A stretch of 64,000 nt of DNA, from the NCBI RefSeq assembly GCF_009733595.1, contig NZ_WOFH01000022.1, forward strand, positions 56,757-120,756, in the 5' to 3' direction. A program made the position numbers and the translations under genes. Origin of the DNA: Actinomadura litoris (GTDB lineage Bacteria; Actinomycetota; Actinomycetes; Streptosporangiales; Streptosporangiaceae). Positions 34,720 through 42,127 of the stretch are shown one piece after another (position 1 is the first letter of the stretch; each line of letters begins with the position of its first letter). The notes beneath the pieces were generated by a model. The model did not search any database. It had not been told where the DNA came from and worked only from the letters and a program-made list of their open reading frames with translations.

Positions 34720-35154
34720 TCAGGTGTCGTTCAGGACGCGTTCGTCGCGGCTGCGCCCGCCGCCGCGGAACTCCGCGATGACCTCGCCGTGCGGGACGCG
34801 GCGCACCGTCACGTCGTACACGCCGCTGCGGCCGTAGCGGACGCGCTCCTCGGCGGTCGCCTCCAGCAGGTCGCCCGCGCGCCCCGGGGCGACGAACACC
34901 ACGTCCGCGGACGCGGCGACCGTCACCGCGTCGCGGGTGTTGCAGGCGTAGGCGAACGCGGAGTCGGCGAGCAGGAAGATGTAACCGCCGTGGGCGATCC
35001 CGAAGCCGTTCACCATCGTGTCGGCGACCCTCATGCGCAGCCGGGCCGTCCCGGGCGCGACCTCGACGATCCGCATCCCCAGGTCCTGCGCCACCCGGTC
35101 CCGCGCGTACATCGTCTCGGCGCATCGCCGCGCCACCTCCGCCGCGTCGCTCAT
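34720..35154 (-). CDS. paaI: PaaI family hydroxyphenylacetyl-CoA-type thioesterase
   Basis: The 144-residue hotdog-fold enzyme from ATG 35154 shows the family signature MVNGFGIAHGGYIFLLADSA, with the Asn and His-Gly-Gly elements and the active-site Asp, followed by FAYACNTRD and VFVAPGRAGDLLEATAEERV. PaaI hydrolyses stalled CoA intermediates of phenylacetate degradation. No other paa genes lie in the window, so here it may act as a general acyl-CoA thioesterase; the symbol reflects family similarity. Convergent with the XRE gene. Confidence 0.85.
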   Translation of the reverse strand: MSDAAEVARRCAETMYARDRVAQDLGMRIVEVAPGTARLRMRVADTMVNGFGIAHGGYIFLLADSAFAYACNTRDAVTVAASADVVFVAPGRAGDLLEATAEERVRYGRSGVYDVTVRRVPHGEVIAEFRGGGRSRDERVLNDT

Positions 35155-35423
35155 CCGCACAGGGTATTGATCGTACGAAGTCGGCGGACGTCCGGCAGGG
35201 CGGAACACGGCGCCCACCAGCACGCAAGCCCGGCAAAGACCACTGGCGCGCACCGGGAGCGCCCACGGGACGGGCGTTTCCCTTTCGCGGTGGGCGCCCG
35301 GACGTGTAGCGTCAGCGTGGGAACATCCGTTCGACCGATGTCCCCACACCCGTCCGACCGCTCGTCCGAGAGCCCGTCCGATGTCCTGACCGATGTCCCG
35401 ACCGACGACGCCGAGGTGCCGAG

Positions 35424-36536
35424 GTGCCGACATCACGCAGCGCTGACACCCAGGCTGACACCCAGGCTGACACCCAGGCCGACACGCAGGCCGGCACGCA
35501 GGCCGACGCCCGGGACGACCCCGGGCCGCCGCCCCGGCTGCTGCGGCGCTGGGAGATCGGCGACCCGGACGCCGTGTCCCCCGGGCCGGGGCGCCGCTGC
35601 ACGCGGGTCGACACCGCCCAGGGCTCGTACTTCCTGAAGGAGTACGAGCACCCCGACCGCAGGCGCGTGCTGTTCCAGCACGCGGTCACCGGGGCGCTGG
35701 ACGCGGCGGGCCTGCCGGTCCTCGCGCCCGTCCCCGCGCGCGGCGGCCGGACGCTCGTCACCGCGTCCGGGCGGAGCTTCGTGCTGTACCCGTGGGTCGC
35801 CGGACGCGTGCGCGGCGGGCTGGAGCTCACGTTCGGGCAGTGCGAGGCGCTCGGCGGGCTCCTCGGCCGGCTGCACGCCGAACTCGACCGGTCGACCCCG
35901 CCGGTCCAGCAGAGCATGCTGGTGCCGACCCCGCGCGCCGCCGACGCCGCCGCGGCGGTCGAGGCGATGCTGGAGGCGATCCCCGGGGACGGCACCGACT
36001 TCGACGCGCTGACCGGGCGGCGGCTGCGGGAGCGGCACGCGCTGCTCACCGAGTTCGCCGGGCACCAGCCGCCGGAGATGGAGGTCAGCACGGTCGGCCA
36101 CCTGCACGGCGCGTTCCAGGCGGAGAACCTGCGCTACGGCGGGTCGGGGAACGTCAGCGCCGTCCTCGGCTGGGACGGGCTGACCACCGGGCCGGTCGCG
36201 GGCGAGGTCGTCCGGGCGGCGGCGCGGCTGTTCGCGTGCGAGGACGAGCGGGGCCTCGACCTCGACCGCGTCCAGGCGTTCGTGCGGGGGCACCGCGCGA
36301 CGTTCCCGCTGGACGAGGGGCAGATCCAGGCGGCGGTCCACCGGGAGTGGTGGGAGCGGCTCTGCGACGTCGCGGCGCTGCGGCACCGCTACCTCGGCGC
36401 GGACGGCGCCGGCGAGCGCGGGCAGGCGGCGCTGGTCGCCTGGTGGTCGGCGCAGCTCGACCGCACGCTGGAGGTCTTCGCCGCGCCCTACACCGAGGCG
36501 TTCGAGGGCGCGGGCGAGCACCCCGCCTTCGGCTAG
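35424..36536 (+). CDS. Phosphotransferase-fold (APH/HSK-like) protein, probable pseudokinase
   Basis: The 370-residue protein from GTG 35424 has an unusual N-terminal tail made of repeated Asp-Thr-Gln-Ala units (see repeat 35442-35510), then the aminoglycoside-phosphotransferase/homoserine-kinase fold: FLKEYEHPDRRRVLFQHAVT, PVLAPVPARGGRTLV, FVLYPWVAGRVRGG, LGGLLGRLHAELD. The catalytic loop reads H228-G-A230-x4-N235, where the family has His-Gly-Asp, and the metal-binding element reads G249-W-D251 where the family usually has Asp-x-Asp. So the catalytic Asp and the first metal Asp are both replaced, which suggests loss of kinase activity or a different chemistry. The start is uncertain: a later start after the repeat would still leave a full domain. 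Confidence 0.75.
   Translation: MPTSRSADTQADTQADTQADTQAGTQADARDDPGPPPRLLRRWEIGDPDAVSPGPGRRCTRVDTAQGSYFLKEYEHPDRRRVLFQHAVTGALDAAGLPVLAPVPARGGRTLVTASGRSFVLYPWVAGRVRGGLELTFGQCEALGGLLGRLHAELDRSTPPVQQSMLVPTPRAADAAAAVEAMLEAIPGDGTDFDALTGRRLRERHALLTEFAGHQPPEMEVSTVGHLHGAFQAENLRYGGSGNVSAVLGWDGLTTGPVAGEVVRAAARLFACEDERGLDLDRVQAFVRGHRATFPLDEGQIQAAVHREWWERLCDVAALRHRYLGADGAGERGQAALVAWWSAQLDRTLEVFAAPYTEAFEGAGEHPAFG
35442..35510 (+). repeat. 12-bp tandem repeat inside the start of the phosphotransferase-like gene
   Basis: Unit GCTGACACCCAG occurs three times perfectly (35442-35477), followed by two diverged copies (GCCGACACGCAG and GCCGGCACGCAG) and part of a sixth. In frame it encodes Asp-Thr-Gln-Ala repeats. 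Copy number can change by slippage without shifting the frame. Confidence 0.9.
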
Positions 36537-36551
36537 CACCGCGGAACCAAT

Positions 36552-36581
36552 TTGACCGACCGTTCCAGAACTGGCTAACGT
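36552..36581 (+). promoter_or_regulatory. Promoter of the TetR gene with embedded operator motif
   Basis: TTGACC (36552-36557) as -35 and TAACGT (36576-36581) as -10, 18 bases apart, would start transcription almost at the ATG (36589), so the message is probably leaderless; there is no ribosome site. The 13-base motif TTGACCGACCGTT (36552-36564) recurs inverted before the dehydrogenase gene at 37225-37237, differing at one base. Confidence 0.6.
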
Positions 36582-36588
36582 CGGCGGC

Positions 36589-37179
36589 ATGGCACGTGCC
36601 AGGGAGTTCGACACCGAGGCGGCCGTCGCCGCCGCCACCGAGGTCTTCCGCGGCCGCGGGTACGAGGCGACCTCGATCCAGGACCTCGTGGAGGCCACCG
36701 GGATCGGCCGGGGCTCGCTGTACGCGGCGTTCGGCAGCAAGGACGGCCTGTACGAGGCGGCGCTGCGGCACTACGCGAGCAGTTCGGGGGCGCTGATGGC
36801 GCGGCGGCTCGACCGGGACGAGCCCGTCCGCGAGGTGCTGCGCCACCTGCTGCTCGCGCTGGTCGACGACACGGTCGGGGACCCGGCCAGGCGCGGGTGC
36901 CTGATGACGAACACGGCGGTGGAGCGGCTGCCGGGCGACGCGGTCGCCGGGCGGATCGTCGGCGGCTCCTTCGACCGGGTCGCCGGACTCGTCGAGGCGG
37001 CGCTCCGCAGGGGCCGCGAGCGGGGCGAACTCCCGAAGGACGCCGACGTGACCGCGCTCGCCGACTTCGTCACCACGACGATCCAGGGCCTGCGCGTCCT
37101 CGGCAAGGCGGGCGCCGACCGGCGGCGCCTGGCCGCGGTGGTCGACGCCGCCCTGCGAGCCCTGCCGCTTCCTGGGTAG
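36589..37179 (+). CDS. TetR/AcrR family regulator
   Basis: The 196-residue regulator has a helix-turn-helix (AAATEVFRGRGYEATSIQDL, VEATGIGRGSLYAAFGSKDG) and a C-terminal domain with the element ARRGCLMTNTAVE, seen in the AcrR/YjdC-like group that responds to small electrophiles or drugs. The ATG start is directly downstream of the promoter described at 36552-36581. The dehydrogenase gene begins 76 bases after its stop, and both are preceded by the same sequence motif, so this protein probably controls both. The ligand is unknown. Confidence 0.93.
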   Translation: MARAREFDTEAAVAAATEVFRGRGYEATSIQDLVEATGIGRGSLYAAFGSKDGLYEAALRHYASSSGALMARRLDRDEPVREVLRHLLLALVDDTVGDPARRGCLMTNTAVERLPGDAVAGRIVGGSFDRVAGLVEAALRRGRERGELPKDADVTALADFVTTTIQGLRVLGKAGADRRRLAAVVDAALRALPLPG

Positions 37180-37224
37180 GGACGCCTCGGACCATGCACG
37201 CCATGGCGCGTGCCCTGAAAATGT

Positions 37225-37237
37225 AACGATCGGTCAA
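37225..37237 (+). promoter_or_regulatory. Second copy of the TetR operator motif
   Basis: AACGATCGGTCAA is the inverted form of the motif before the TetR gene (TTGACCGA, then C or T, then CGTT), twelve of thirteen bases identical. It lies 18 bases before the dehydrogenase ATG and just before its ribosome site. Confidence 0.6.
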
Positions 37238-37255
37238 GAAAAGGGAGTGGGGACC

Positions 37256-38122
37256 ATGAGTGACGTCGCGCTGCTCGGCACCGGGATCATGGGTGCCGCG
37301 ATGGGCCGCAACCTGCTCAAGGCGGGGCACCGGCTCACCGTGTGGAACAGGACCCGTGCGCGGGCCGAGCCGCTCGCCGCGGACGGCGCCGCCATCGCCG
37401 CGACGCCCGCCGAGGCCGTCGCGGACGCCGAGGTCGTGATCACGATGCTGAGCGACGGCGAGGCCGTCCTCGCCGCGATGGCCGCCGCGGCGCCCTCGCT
37501 GCGCCCGGGGCAGGTCTGGGCGCAGATGAGCACGGTCGGCGTCGGCCCGCTGGACCGGCTCGCCGGGTTCGCCGCCGAGCACGGGATCACGTTCGTGGAC
37601 GCGCCCGTCCAGGGCACCCGGCAGCCCGCCGAGCAGGGGACGCTGGTCGTCCTCGCCGCCGGGCCGCAGGACGCCCGCGCCGCGCTGGCGCCGGTGTTCG
37701 ACGCGGTGGGCTCGAAGACGCTGTGGCTGGACGAGGACGGCGCGGGCGGCGCGGCGTCCCGGCTCAAGCTCGCCGCGGTGAGCTACGGCATCTCGATGAC
37801 CTCGATCGTCGCCGAGTCGCTCGCGCTCGCCCGGGGCCTCGGCCTCGACCCCGCGCTGTTCGGCGAGGTCGTGACCGGCGGTCCGATGGACAGCCCCTAC
37901 CTCCAGGCCAAGCTGAAGTCGATCCTCTCCGACGACTTCACGACGAGCTTCGCCGTCCGCAACGCCGAGAAGGACACGCGGCTGATCCACGAGGCCGCCG
38001 CGTCCGGGAACGTGCGGGTGGACCTGAACGACGCGGCGGGCGAGCGGTTCCGCCGCGCGCTGGCGCAGGGGCACGGCGACGAGGACATGTCCGCGACCTA
38101 CCACGCGAGTTTCGGCGGCTGA
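37256..38122 (+). CDS. NAD(P)-dependent 3-hydroxyacid dehydrogenase family protein
   Basis: The 288-residue enzyme from ATG 37256 (AAGGGAG upstream) belongs to the 3-hydroxyisobutyrate dehydrogenase/GLYR1/imine-reductase superfamily. The Rossmann motif is VALLGTGIMGAAMGRNLLKA and is followed by VWNRTRARAEPLAADGA, whose Arg after Asn suggests NADPH preference. FVDAPVQGTRQPAEQGTLVV holds the substrate Ser/Gly loop variant, and the C-terminal helix has the conserved Lys (ASRLKLAAVSYGISMTSIVA). The usual Gly-Ser-Gly after Ala-Pro-Val is changed to Gln-Gly-Thr. Physiological substrate unknown. It is probably regulated by the TetR gene immediately upstream. Confidence 0.9.
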   Translation: MSDVALLGTGIMGAAMGRNLLKAGHRLTVWNRTRARAEPLAADGAAIAATPAEAVADAEVVITMLSDGEAVLAAMAAAAPSLRPGQVWAQMSTVGVGPLDRLAGFAAEHGITFVDAPVQGTRQPAEQGTLVVLAAGPQDARAALAPVFDAVGSKTLWLDEDGAGGAASRLKLAAVSYGISMTSIVAESLALARGLGLDPALFGEVVTGGPMDSPYLQAKLKSILSDDFTTSFAVRNAEKDTRLIHEAAASGNVRVDLNDAAGERFRRALAQGHGDEDMSATYHASFGG

Positions 38123-38157
38123 CTCCTCCCGTCCTCCTCCTCGGCGAGGATGGGGGC

Positions 38158-38547
38158 ATGGAGGTACTCAGCAGCCGGGTCCTGCTCCGCCCGCCCGATC
38201 CGCGCCGGACCCAGGCGTTCTACCGCGACGTCCTGGGTCTCGCGGTGTACCGCGAGTTCGGCCCGGCGGACGCGCCCGGCGTCGTGTTCTTCCTCGGCCC
38301 GGGGTTCCTTGAGGTGTCGGGGCACGGCGCGGGCGGCGCGGGCGCGGCCGCGATGCTCTGGCTCCAGGTCAGGGACGTGCGGGCCGAGCACGGGCGGCTC
38401 GTAGCGGCGGGGGCGCGGATCGTCCGGGAGCCGCGCGAGGAGCCGTGGGGCCTGGTCGAGATGTGGATCGAGGACCCGGACGGCGTGCGGATCGTCGTCG
38501 TCGAGGTCCCGGAGGCGCATCCGCTGCGCCGCGATACGCGCTCCTGA
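38158..38547 (+). CDS. VOC (glyoxalase/bleomycin resistance) family protein
   Basis: The 129-residue protein has the paired beta-alpha-beta-beta-beta units of the vicinal-oxygen-chelate fold: VLLRPPDPRRTQAFYRDVLG, LAVYREFGPADAPGVVFFLG, AAMLWLQVRDVRAEHGRLVA and EPWGLVEMWIEDPDGVRIVV with the metal Glu near the end. These proteins are metal-dependent isomerases, dioxygenases or drug-binding proteins; the reaction is not deducible. It starts 36 bases after the dehydrogenase stop on the same strand, so the pair may be an operon under the TetR regulator. Confidence 0.9.
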   Translation: MEVLSSRVLLRPPDPRRTQAFYRDVLGLAVYREFGPADAPGVVFFLGPGFLEVSGHGAGGAGAAAMLWLQVRDVRAEHGRLVAAGARIVREPREEPWGLVEMWIEDPDGVRIVVVEVPEAHPLRRDTRS

Positions 38548-38580
38548 GGGGCGGCGGACTCCGGACGCCTCGCCGTTCGA

Positions 38581-38619
38581 CTGGAAAACACTGGAATTGT
38601 CTGGAAGCTGCTGTACTGT
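38581..38619 (+). promoter_or_regulatory. Promoter of the nuclease-helicase operon: PafBC-type DNA-damage motif with phased CTGGAA repeats
   Basis: TTGTC (38597-38601) followed by TGGA, eight bases, then TACTGT (38614-38619) resembles the actinobacterial LexA-independent damage promoter (TTGTCRGTG, N8, TAnnnT) recognised by PafBC: the TTGTC block, the eight-base spacing and the -10 match; R and the last two bases of the first block do not. Transcription would begin at about the ATG (38627), so the message is likely leaderless. Overlapping this, CTGGAA occurs at 38581, 38591 and 38601, exactly ten bases apart, that is, on one face of the helix. No LexA-type box was seen. Confidence 0.55.
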
Positions 38620-38626
38620 CGCCCGC

Positions 38627-39481
38627 ATGCCCCGGTCCCCCGGTGTCCCGACCCCCGACGCGCTGGAGGCGCGCATCGCCGAGCTGCGCGCCGCCGTCCG
38701 GCGCGCGGTGGCGGCCGGCGACCGGCGGGCCGCCCGCGACCTGCGCGCCGACCTGCGGCTGGCCGAGCGGCAGTGGGACGAGGCCGTCCTCGGTGACGCG
38801 GGCACCGGGAACACCACCTCACCCGGCGGGCAGGACGCCCGCGAGAGTGAGGCCCGGGGGCTGCTGCCCGTCCGCGAGCAGGTCCACCAGGCGCTGACGC
38901 TGCTCGGCGCGCCCGCCGCGCCGAAGCTGATCGGGTCGGTGTACGCGGCGTTCTTCCCCGGCGAGATCGCCGGGAGCCGCCTGACCAGCCTGCGCCGCGA
39001 CGAGGAGCGCTCGTTCCGCACCGCGCCCTACGCGCGGCCCTACTATCTGTGCGCGGCGCTGACCGCCGACCTGCTCGCGCCCGCCCGCGGCCTGCTGACC
39101 GTGAGCACCTGGCCGCTGGAGCAGCGGATCGTCGGGCCGCTGAGCCCGCGCACCGACTTCCTCACCAGCGCGGTCCGCCTCGCCGAGCACGCCGGTCGGG
39201 GGACGCCCTCCCCCGACGTGCGGCGGCTGCTGTGGCGGTTCGCGTCCAACATTCCCGGTGCGGTCACCGGTACGGTCGGTACAGTCGAGCCGGCCGATCT
39301 CGCGGAGGCCGCGCGGGCGGAGCTGCAGGTGCACCGCGAACCCGACCGGCGGCTGCGCGCGTCGGCCGCCGGGCGCGCCCGCACCCGGCTCGACGACGCG
39401 GAGCGGCTGTTCGGCAGCCGCCTGCGGGCCCTGCACGAATCCGGCGGACGACGCGCCGCACCTGGAGAACGAGGCCGATGA
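38627..39481 (+). CDS. Unknown protein, first gene of the nuclease-helicase operon
   Basis: The 284-residue protein starts at ATG 38627. There is no ribosome site, in line with a leaderless transcript. Residues ~8-60 are a charged, probably coiled helix (LEARIAELRAAVRRAVAAGD). The rest, from LLPVREQVHQALTLLGAPAA and KLIGSVYAAFFPGEIAGSRL to RPYYLCAALTADLLAPARGL and VSTWPLEQRIVGPLSPRTDF, looks like a compact helical or winged-helix fold. I do not recognise a family. It overlaps the next gene by ATGA, and that gene is a PD-(D/E)XK nuclease. A DNA-binding or regulatory subunit would fit, but this is inference from context. Confidence 0.75.
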   Translation: MPRSPGVPTPDALEARIAELRAAVRRAVAAGDRRAARDLRADLRLAERQWDEAVLGDAGTGNTTSPGGQDARESEARGLLPVREQVHQALTLLGAPAAPKLIGSVYAAFFPGEIAGSRLTSLRRDEERSFRTAPYARPYYLCAALTADLLAPARGLLTVSTWPLEQRIVGPLSPRTDFLTSAVRLAEHAGRGTPSPDVRRLLWRFASNIPGAVTGTVGTVEPADLAEAARAELQVHREPDRRLRASAAGRARTRLDDAERLFGSRLRALHESGGRRAAPGERGR

Positions 39482-40584
39482 CCGAGACCGCGCCGGACCT
39501 GGACCGGCTGCGCGGCGACGCTCCCCCGCGCAACCACGACGCCCGCACGATCGCCGCACTGACCGCCAATCCCGGCTGCGCCCGCCGCGGTCTGATGGAC
39601 GCGGCGGGCGTCGACAAGGACGCGGTGGCGCGGCACCTCGGGTTCCCCGCGCCGTTCGGCCAGTCGCAGTTCGCGATCACGCGCGGGAACGCGTTCGAGG
39701 CGCAGGTGAAGGCCGACGGGTGCGCCGAGCTGCTGACGCTGCTGCGCGAGCGCCTCGGCCTCGACGTCGCGGAGGTCGCCTACGACGACCTGGAGGTGGT
39801 CGCGGGCAACGAGGGGCGCGAGCTGCGGCACACCCGCACCCGGCGGCTGCTGGCCCGCGCGCTGGAGACCGGCGAGGGCACGCTGTTCGACCACCCGCTG
39901 CTCCGGCTGGAGATCGCCGGGCGGCTCGCCTACCTGGAGCCGGACGTGATCGCGTTCCAGGTGCGTGGGCGGCTGCACGTCATCGAGATCAAGTCGTTCG
40001 CGGTCGTGGACGGGCAGGCCGAGCCCGAGCAGGTCGCCGCGGCGGCGCGGCAGTCGGCGGTGTACGTGCTGGCGCTGCGGCGGCTGGCCGCCGAGCTGGG
40101 CCACGACCCCGGGCGCGTGTCGCACGAGGTGTTCCTCGTCTGCCCAGAGAACTTCTCCAACCGTCCGACGGCGACGCCGCTGGACGTGCGGCCGCAGCTC
40201 GCCGTCCTGGAGCGGCAGCTCGCGCGGCTCACCAGGGTCGACGCGATCCTGGAGGCGCTGCCCGGCGACCTGGTGTTCGAGCCGGGCGACGCGCTCGCGG
40301 AGTCGGTGCGCGCGGTCGAGGCCCGGTACGCGCCCGAGTGCATGGCGGGCTGCGAGATGGCGCTGTTCTGCCGCGACGAGGCGCGCGCGTGCGGGGCGAC
40401 GGGCGCGCTCGGCCGCTCGATCCGCGACGACCTCGGCGGCGTCGACACGATCGCCACCGCGCTGGCGCTCGCCGACGGCTCGCTCCACCCCTCCGACGAC
40501 CTGGCCGAGACCGCCGCGCAGCTGCGCGCCGCCGCCCGGCTCCGCGACGAGGCGCTGCTCGCGGCGCGGGGCGGCGCCGCGTGA
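39478..40584 (+). CDS. PD-(D/E)XK nuclease with a four-Cys (probable Fe-S) cluster, Cas4/AddB-like
   Basis: The 368-residue protein starts at ATG 39478, overlapping the previous stop. The nuclease core is visible: D156 in LEPDVIAF, then E170-I-K172 in LHVIEIKSFAVVDG, followed by the helix with Gln (QVAAAARQSAVYVLAL), the layout of RecB-like exonucleases. Four Cys frame the core: C34 near the N-terminus, and C288-x3-C292-x5-C298-x6-C305. This is how Cas4, AddB and Dna2-type nucleases hold a [4Fe-4S] cluster. The protein lacks any helicase part, but an SF1 helicase is encoded two genes on. The expected activity is metal-dependent, end-directed DNA cleavage. Role in repair or phage defence is inferred from the partner genes and promoter. 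Confidence 0.85.
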   Translation: MTETAPDLDRLRGDAPPRNHDARTIAALTANPGCARRGLMDAAGVDKDAVARHLGFPAPFGQSQFAITRGNAFEAQVKADGCAELLTLLRERLGLDVAEVAYDDLEVVAGNEGRELRHTRTRRLLARALETGEGTLFDHPLLRLEIAGRLAYLEPDVIAFQVRGRLHVIEIKSFAVVDGQAEPEQVAAAARQSAVYVLALRRLAAELGHDPGRVSHEVFLVCPENFSNRPTATPLDVRPQLAVLERQLARLTRVDAILEALPGDLVFEPGDALAESVRAVEARYAPECMAGCEMALFCRDEARACGATGALGRSIRDDLGGVDTIATALALADGSLHPSDDLAETAAQLRAAARLRDEALLAARGGAA

Positions 40585-40635
40585 CCTCGGCTCCCCGCCG
40601 CACGCCCTCGGCTCCCCGCCGCATGCCCTCGGCTC
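40585..40635 (+). repeat. 21-bp tandem repeat between nuclease gene and next operon gene
   Basis: The unit begins CCTCGGCTCCCCGCCGCA and ends C/TGC. It occurs twice with a single difference (40585-40605, 40606-40626) and starts a third time before breaking off. It occupies most of the 70-base gap within the operon. Confidence 0.85.
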
Positions 40636-40654
40636 TGCTCCGGGCCGGTGGCCG

Positions 40655-42127
40655 ATGAGCGTGCTGTCCTCCCTCGCGCGGCTGCGGGCGGCCTCGACCG
40701 GGGCGGCCGAGCCGCTGGCCACCGTCCGGCACTGCCACCTCGTGGACGCGCCGCTGGTGCTCGTCCCGCTGAAGCTGTCCGGCGAGGCGGCGGCGCCGCT
40801 CGCGGTCATGCTCGGCGCCGCGCCCGACGACGCGACGCTGCTGGTCGTGCCGCAGCCGCGCAACCGGGACCTGCGGTTCGCGTTCGCCGCCGACCTGGCC
40901 AAGCTCGTCCTGAACCACATCGAGACGAGCCACGGCTCCGTCGAGGAGCTGCCGCCGGGCAAGGAGGGCGAGGAGCGGATCCGCTACGGGAACGCGCCGC
41001 AGCTCCTCGTCCCGAACCGGGGCGGCGTCGCGTTCCTGCGGCTGCTCGGACGCTCGACGCGGTTCCGCGGCACCGAGGGCCCCTACGCGGTCGACCCGGC
41101 GGTGCCGGTCCTCGGCCGCTGGCTGACCTGGTTCGCCGAGCGCCACGACCACCCGGGCTCCTCGCTGCTGCACGCGATGACGGAGCTGCTGCGGCTGCAC
41201 TGGGCGACCGGGCAGTCCTCGCTGGAGGACGGCAACCTCGCCGCGCTGCTCGGCTGGATCGACCCGCCGGACGGGCTGGACGGCCCCTCCGCCGCCGCCC
41301 GCGCCGAGGACCCGGTGGCCTGCCCGCCCGCCGGGCCCACCACCGACCCCTCGTTCGACAACGAGGTCCTCGCCCCCGCGATCGCGGCCTACCACGAGTC
41401 CCACGGCGACCCGCGCGCGCTGGAGCGGCTGCGGGCCGCCGTCCACGGGCAGGTCGCGCCGACATGGGAGCTGATGTGGCGGGCCGTCGGCGTCCTGCGC
41501 GCGCTGCCGGAGGGCGCGAGCGTGCCGGGGCGCTGGGAGCGCGACCGGGACGCCTTCACCTATTACCACCAGACGTTCGGCGAGGCGTATCCTCAGGCGC
41601 GCCGCGACCCGCCCGTCCGGGCGGCGCGGCGGCTGCACGACCTCGAACGGGCGCAGGACGCCTACGACGCGCAGCGGGCGTTCGACGACCCGCTGGTCAT
41701 GGCCGAGCACCGGCTGTCCGGGCAGGCGTTCGGCGGCCTGGTCACCGAGTGCGAGCCCGACCGGCTGGACGAGACGGGCAAGCGCCCGAAGCTGCGCCCG
41801 CTGCTGCGGATCGGCACCGAGGACCCGGTCCGGCTCGACCCCGGCACCGTCGTCTGCAACGCCGCGCGACCGGCGCTCAAGGGGAGGATCGTGGAGTTCG
41901 ACGGCGGCGGCGTGCTGCTGGAGCTGACCGGCGGCATGGGCCGCAGGCTCACCGCCGAGCCGGGCACCGTCCCCGGGGTCGGTGAGCGGGTGTGCTTCAC
42001 CTCGCTCTCGGAGGGGTCGTGGGGCGCGGCGCGGTTCCCCGACCGCGAGGACACCCCGTGGACGCACGGCGGGCCGCCCGCCGAGTACGTGCCGACCGAC
42101 GAGGACGCCGAAGAGGACTGGTCATGA
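40655..42127 (+). CDS. Unknown protein, third gene of the nuclease-helicase operon
   Basis: The 490-residue protein starts at ATG 40655 with a weak GGTGG upstream, and its stop overlaps the helicase start (ATGA), so the two are translationally coupled. Residues 20-115 are strand-rich (HCHLVDAPLVLVPLKLSGEA, ATLLVVPQPRNRDLRFAFAA, APQLLVPNRGGVAFLRLLGR). The middle is helical and Trp/Tyr-rich, and the C-terminal ~90 residues look like a small beta-barrel (VRLDPGTVVCNAARPALKGR, IVEFDGGGVLLELTGGMGRR, VPGVGERVCFTSLSE). That resembles the beta-barrel (1B or OB-like) modules that accompany Upf1-type helicases, so this protein may supply the helicase with accessory domains. No family recognised. Confidence 0.75.
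   Translation: MSVLSSLARLRAASTGAAEPLATVRHCHLVDAPLVLVPLKLSGEAAAPLAVMLGAAPDDATLLVVPQPRNRDLRFAFAADLAKLVLNHIETSHGSVEELPPGKEGEERIRYGNAPQLLVPNRGGVAFLRLLGRSTRFRGTEGPYAVDPAVPVLGRWLTWFAERHDHPGSSLLHAMTELLRLHWATGQSSLEDGNLAALLGWIDPPDGLDGPSAAARAEDPVACPPAGPTTDPSFDNEVLAPAIAAYHESHGDPRALERLRAAVHGQVAPTWELMWRAVGVLRALPEGASVPGRWERDRDAFTYYHQTFGEAYPQARRDPPVRAARRLHDLERAQDAYDAQRAFDDPLVMAEHRLSGQAFGGLVTECEPDRLDETGKRPKLRPLLRIGTEDPVRLDPGTVVCNAARPALKGRIVEFDGGGVLLELTGGMGRRLTAEPGTVPGVGERVCFTSLSEGSWGAARFPDREDTPWTHGGPPAEYVPTDEDAEEDWS

Noticed and set aside
35442..35510. CRISPR-like array
   Set aside because: Units are contiguous 12-base coding repeats with no spacers. No other region shows spaced repeats of 25-40 bases.
38581..38606. 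Three CTGGAA copies as a plasmid-style iteron origin
   Set aside because: Only three short copies with no nearby replication protein, and they overlap a plausible promoter, so a regulatory site is more likely.
39965..40654. Upstream extension of the third operon gene into the nuclease gene
   Set aside because: The frame is open but encodes Arg/Ser-rich shadow sequence opposite good nuclease motifs in another phase; ATG 40655 is the first plausible start.
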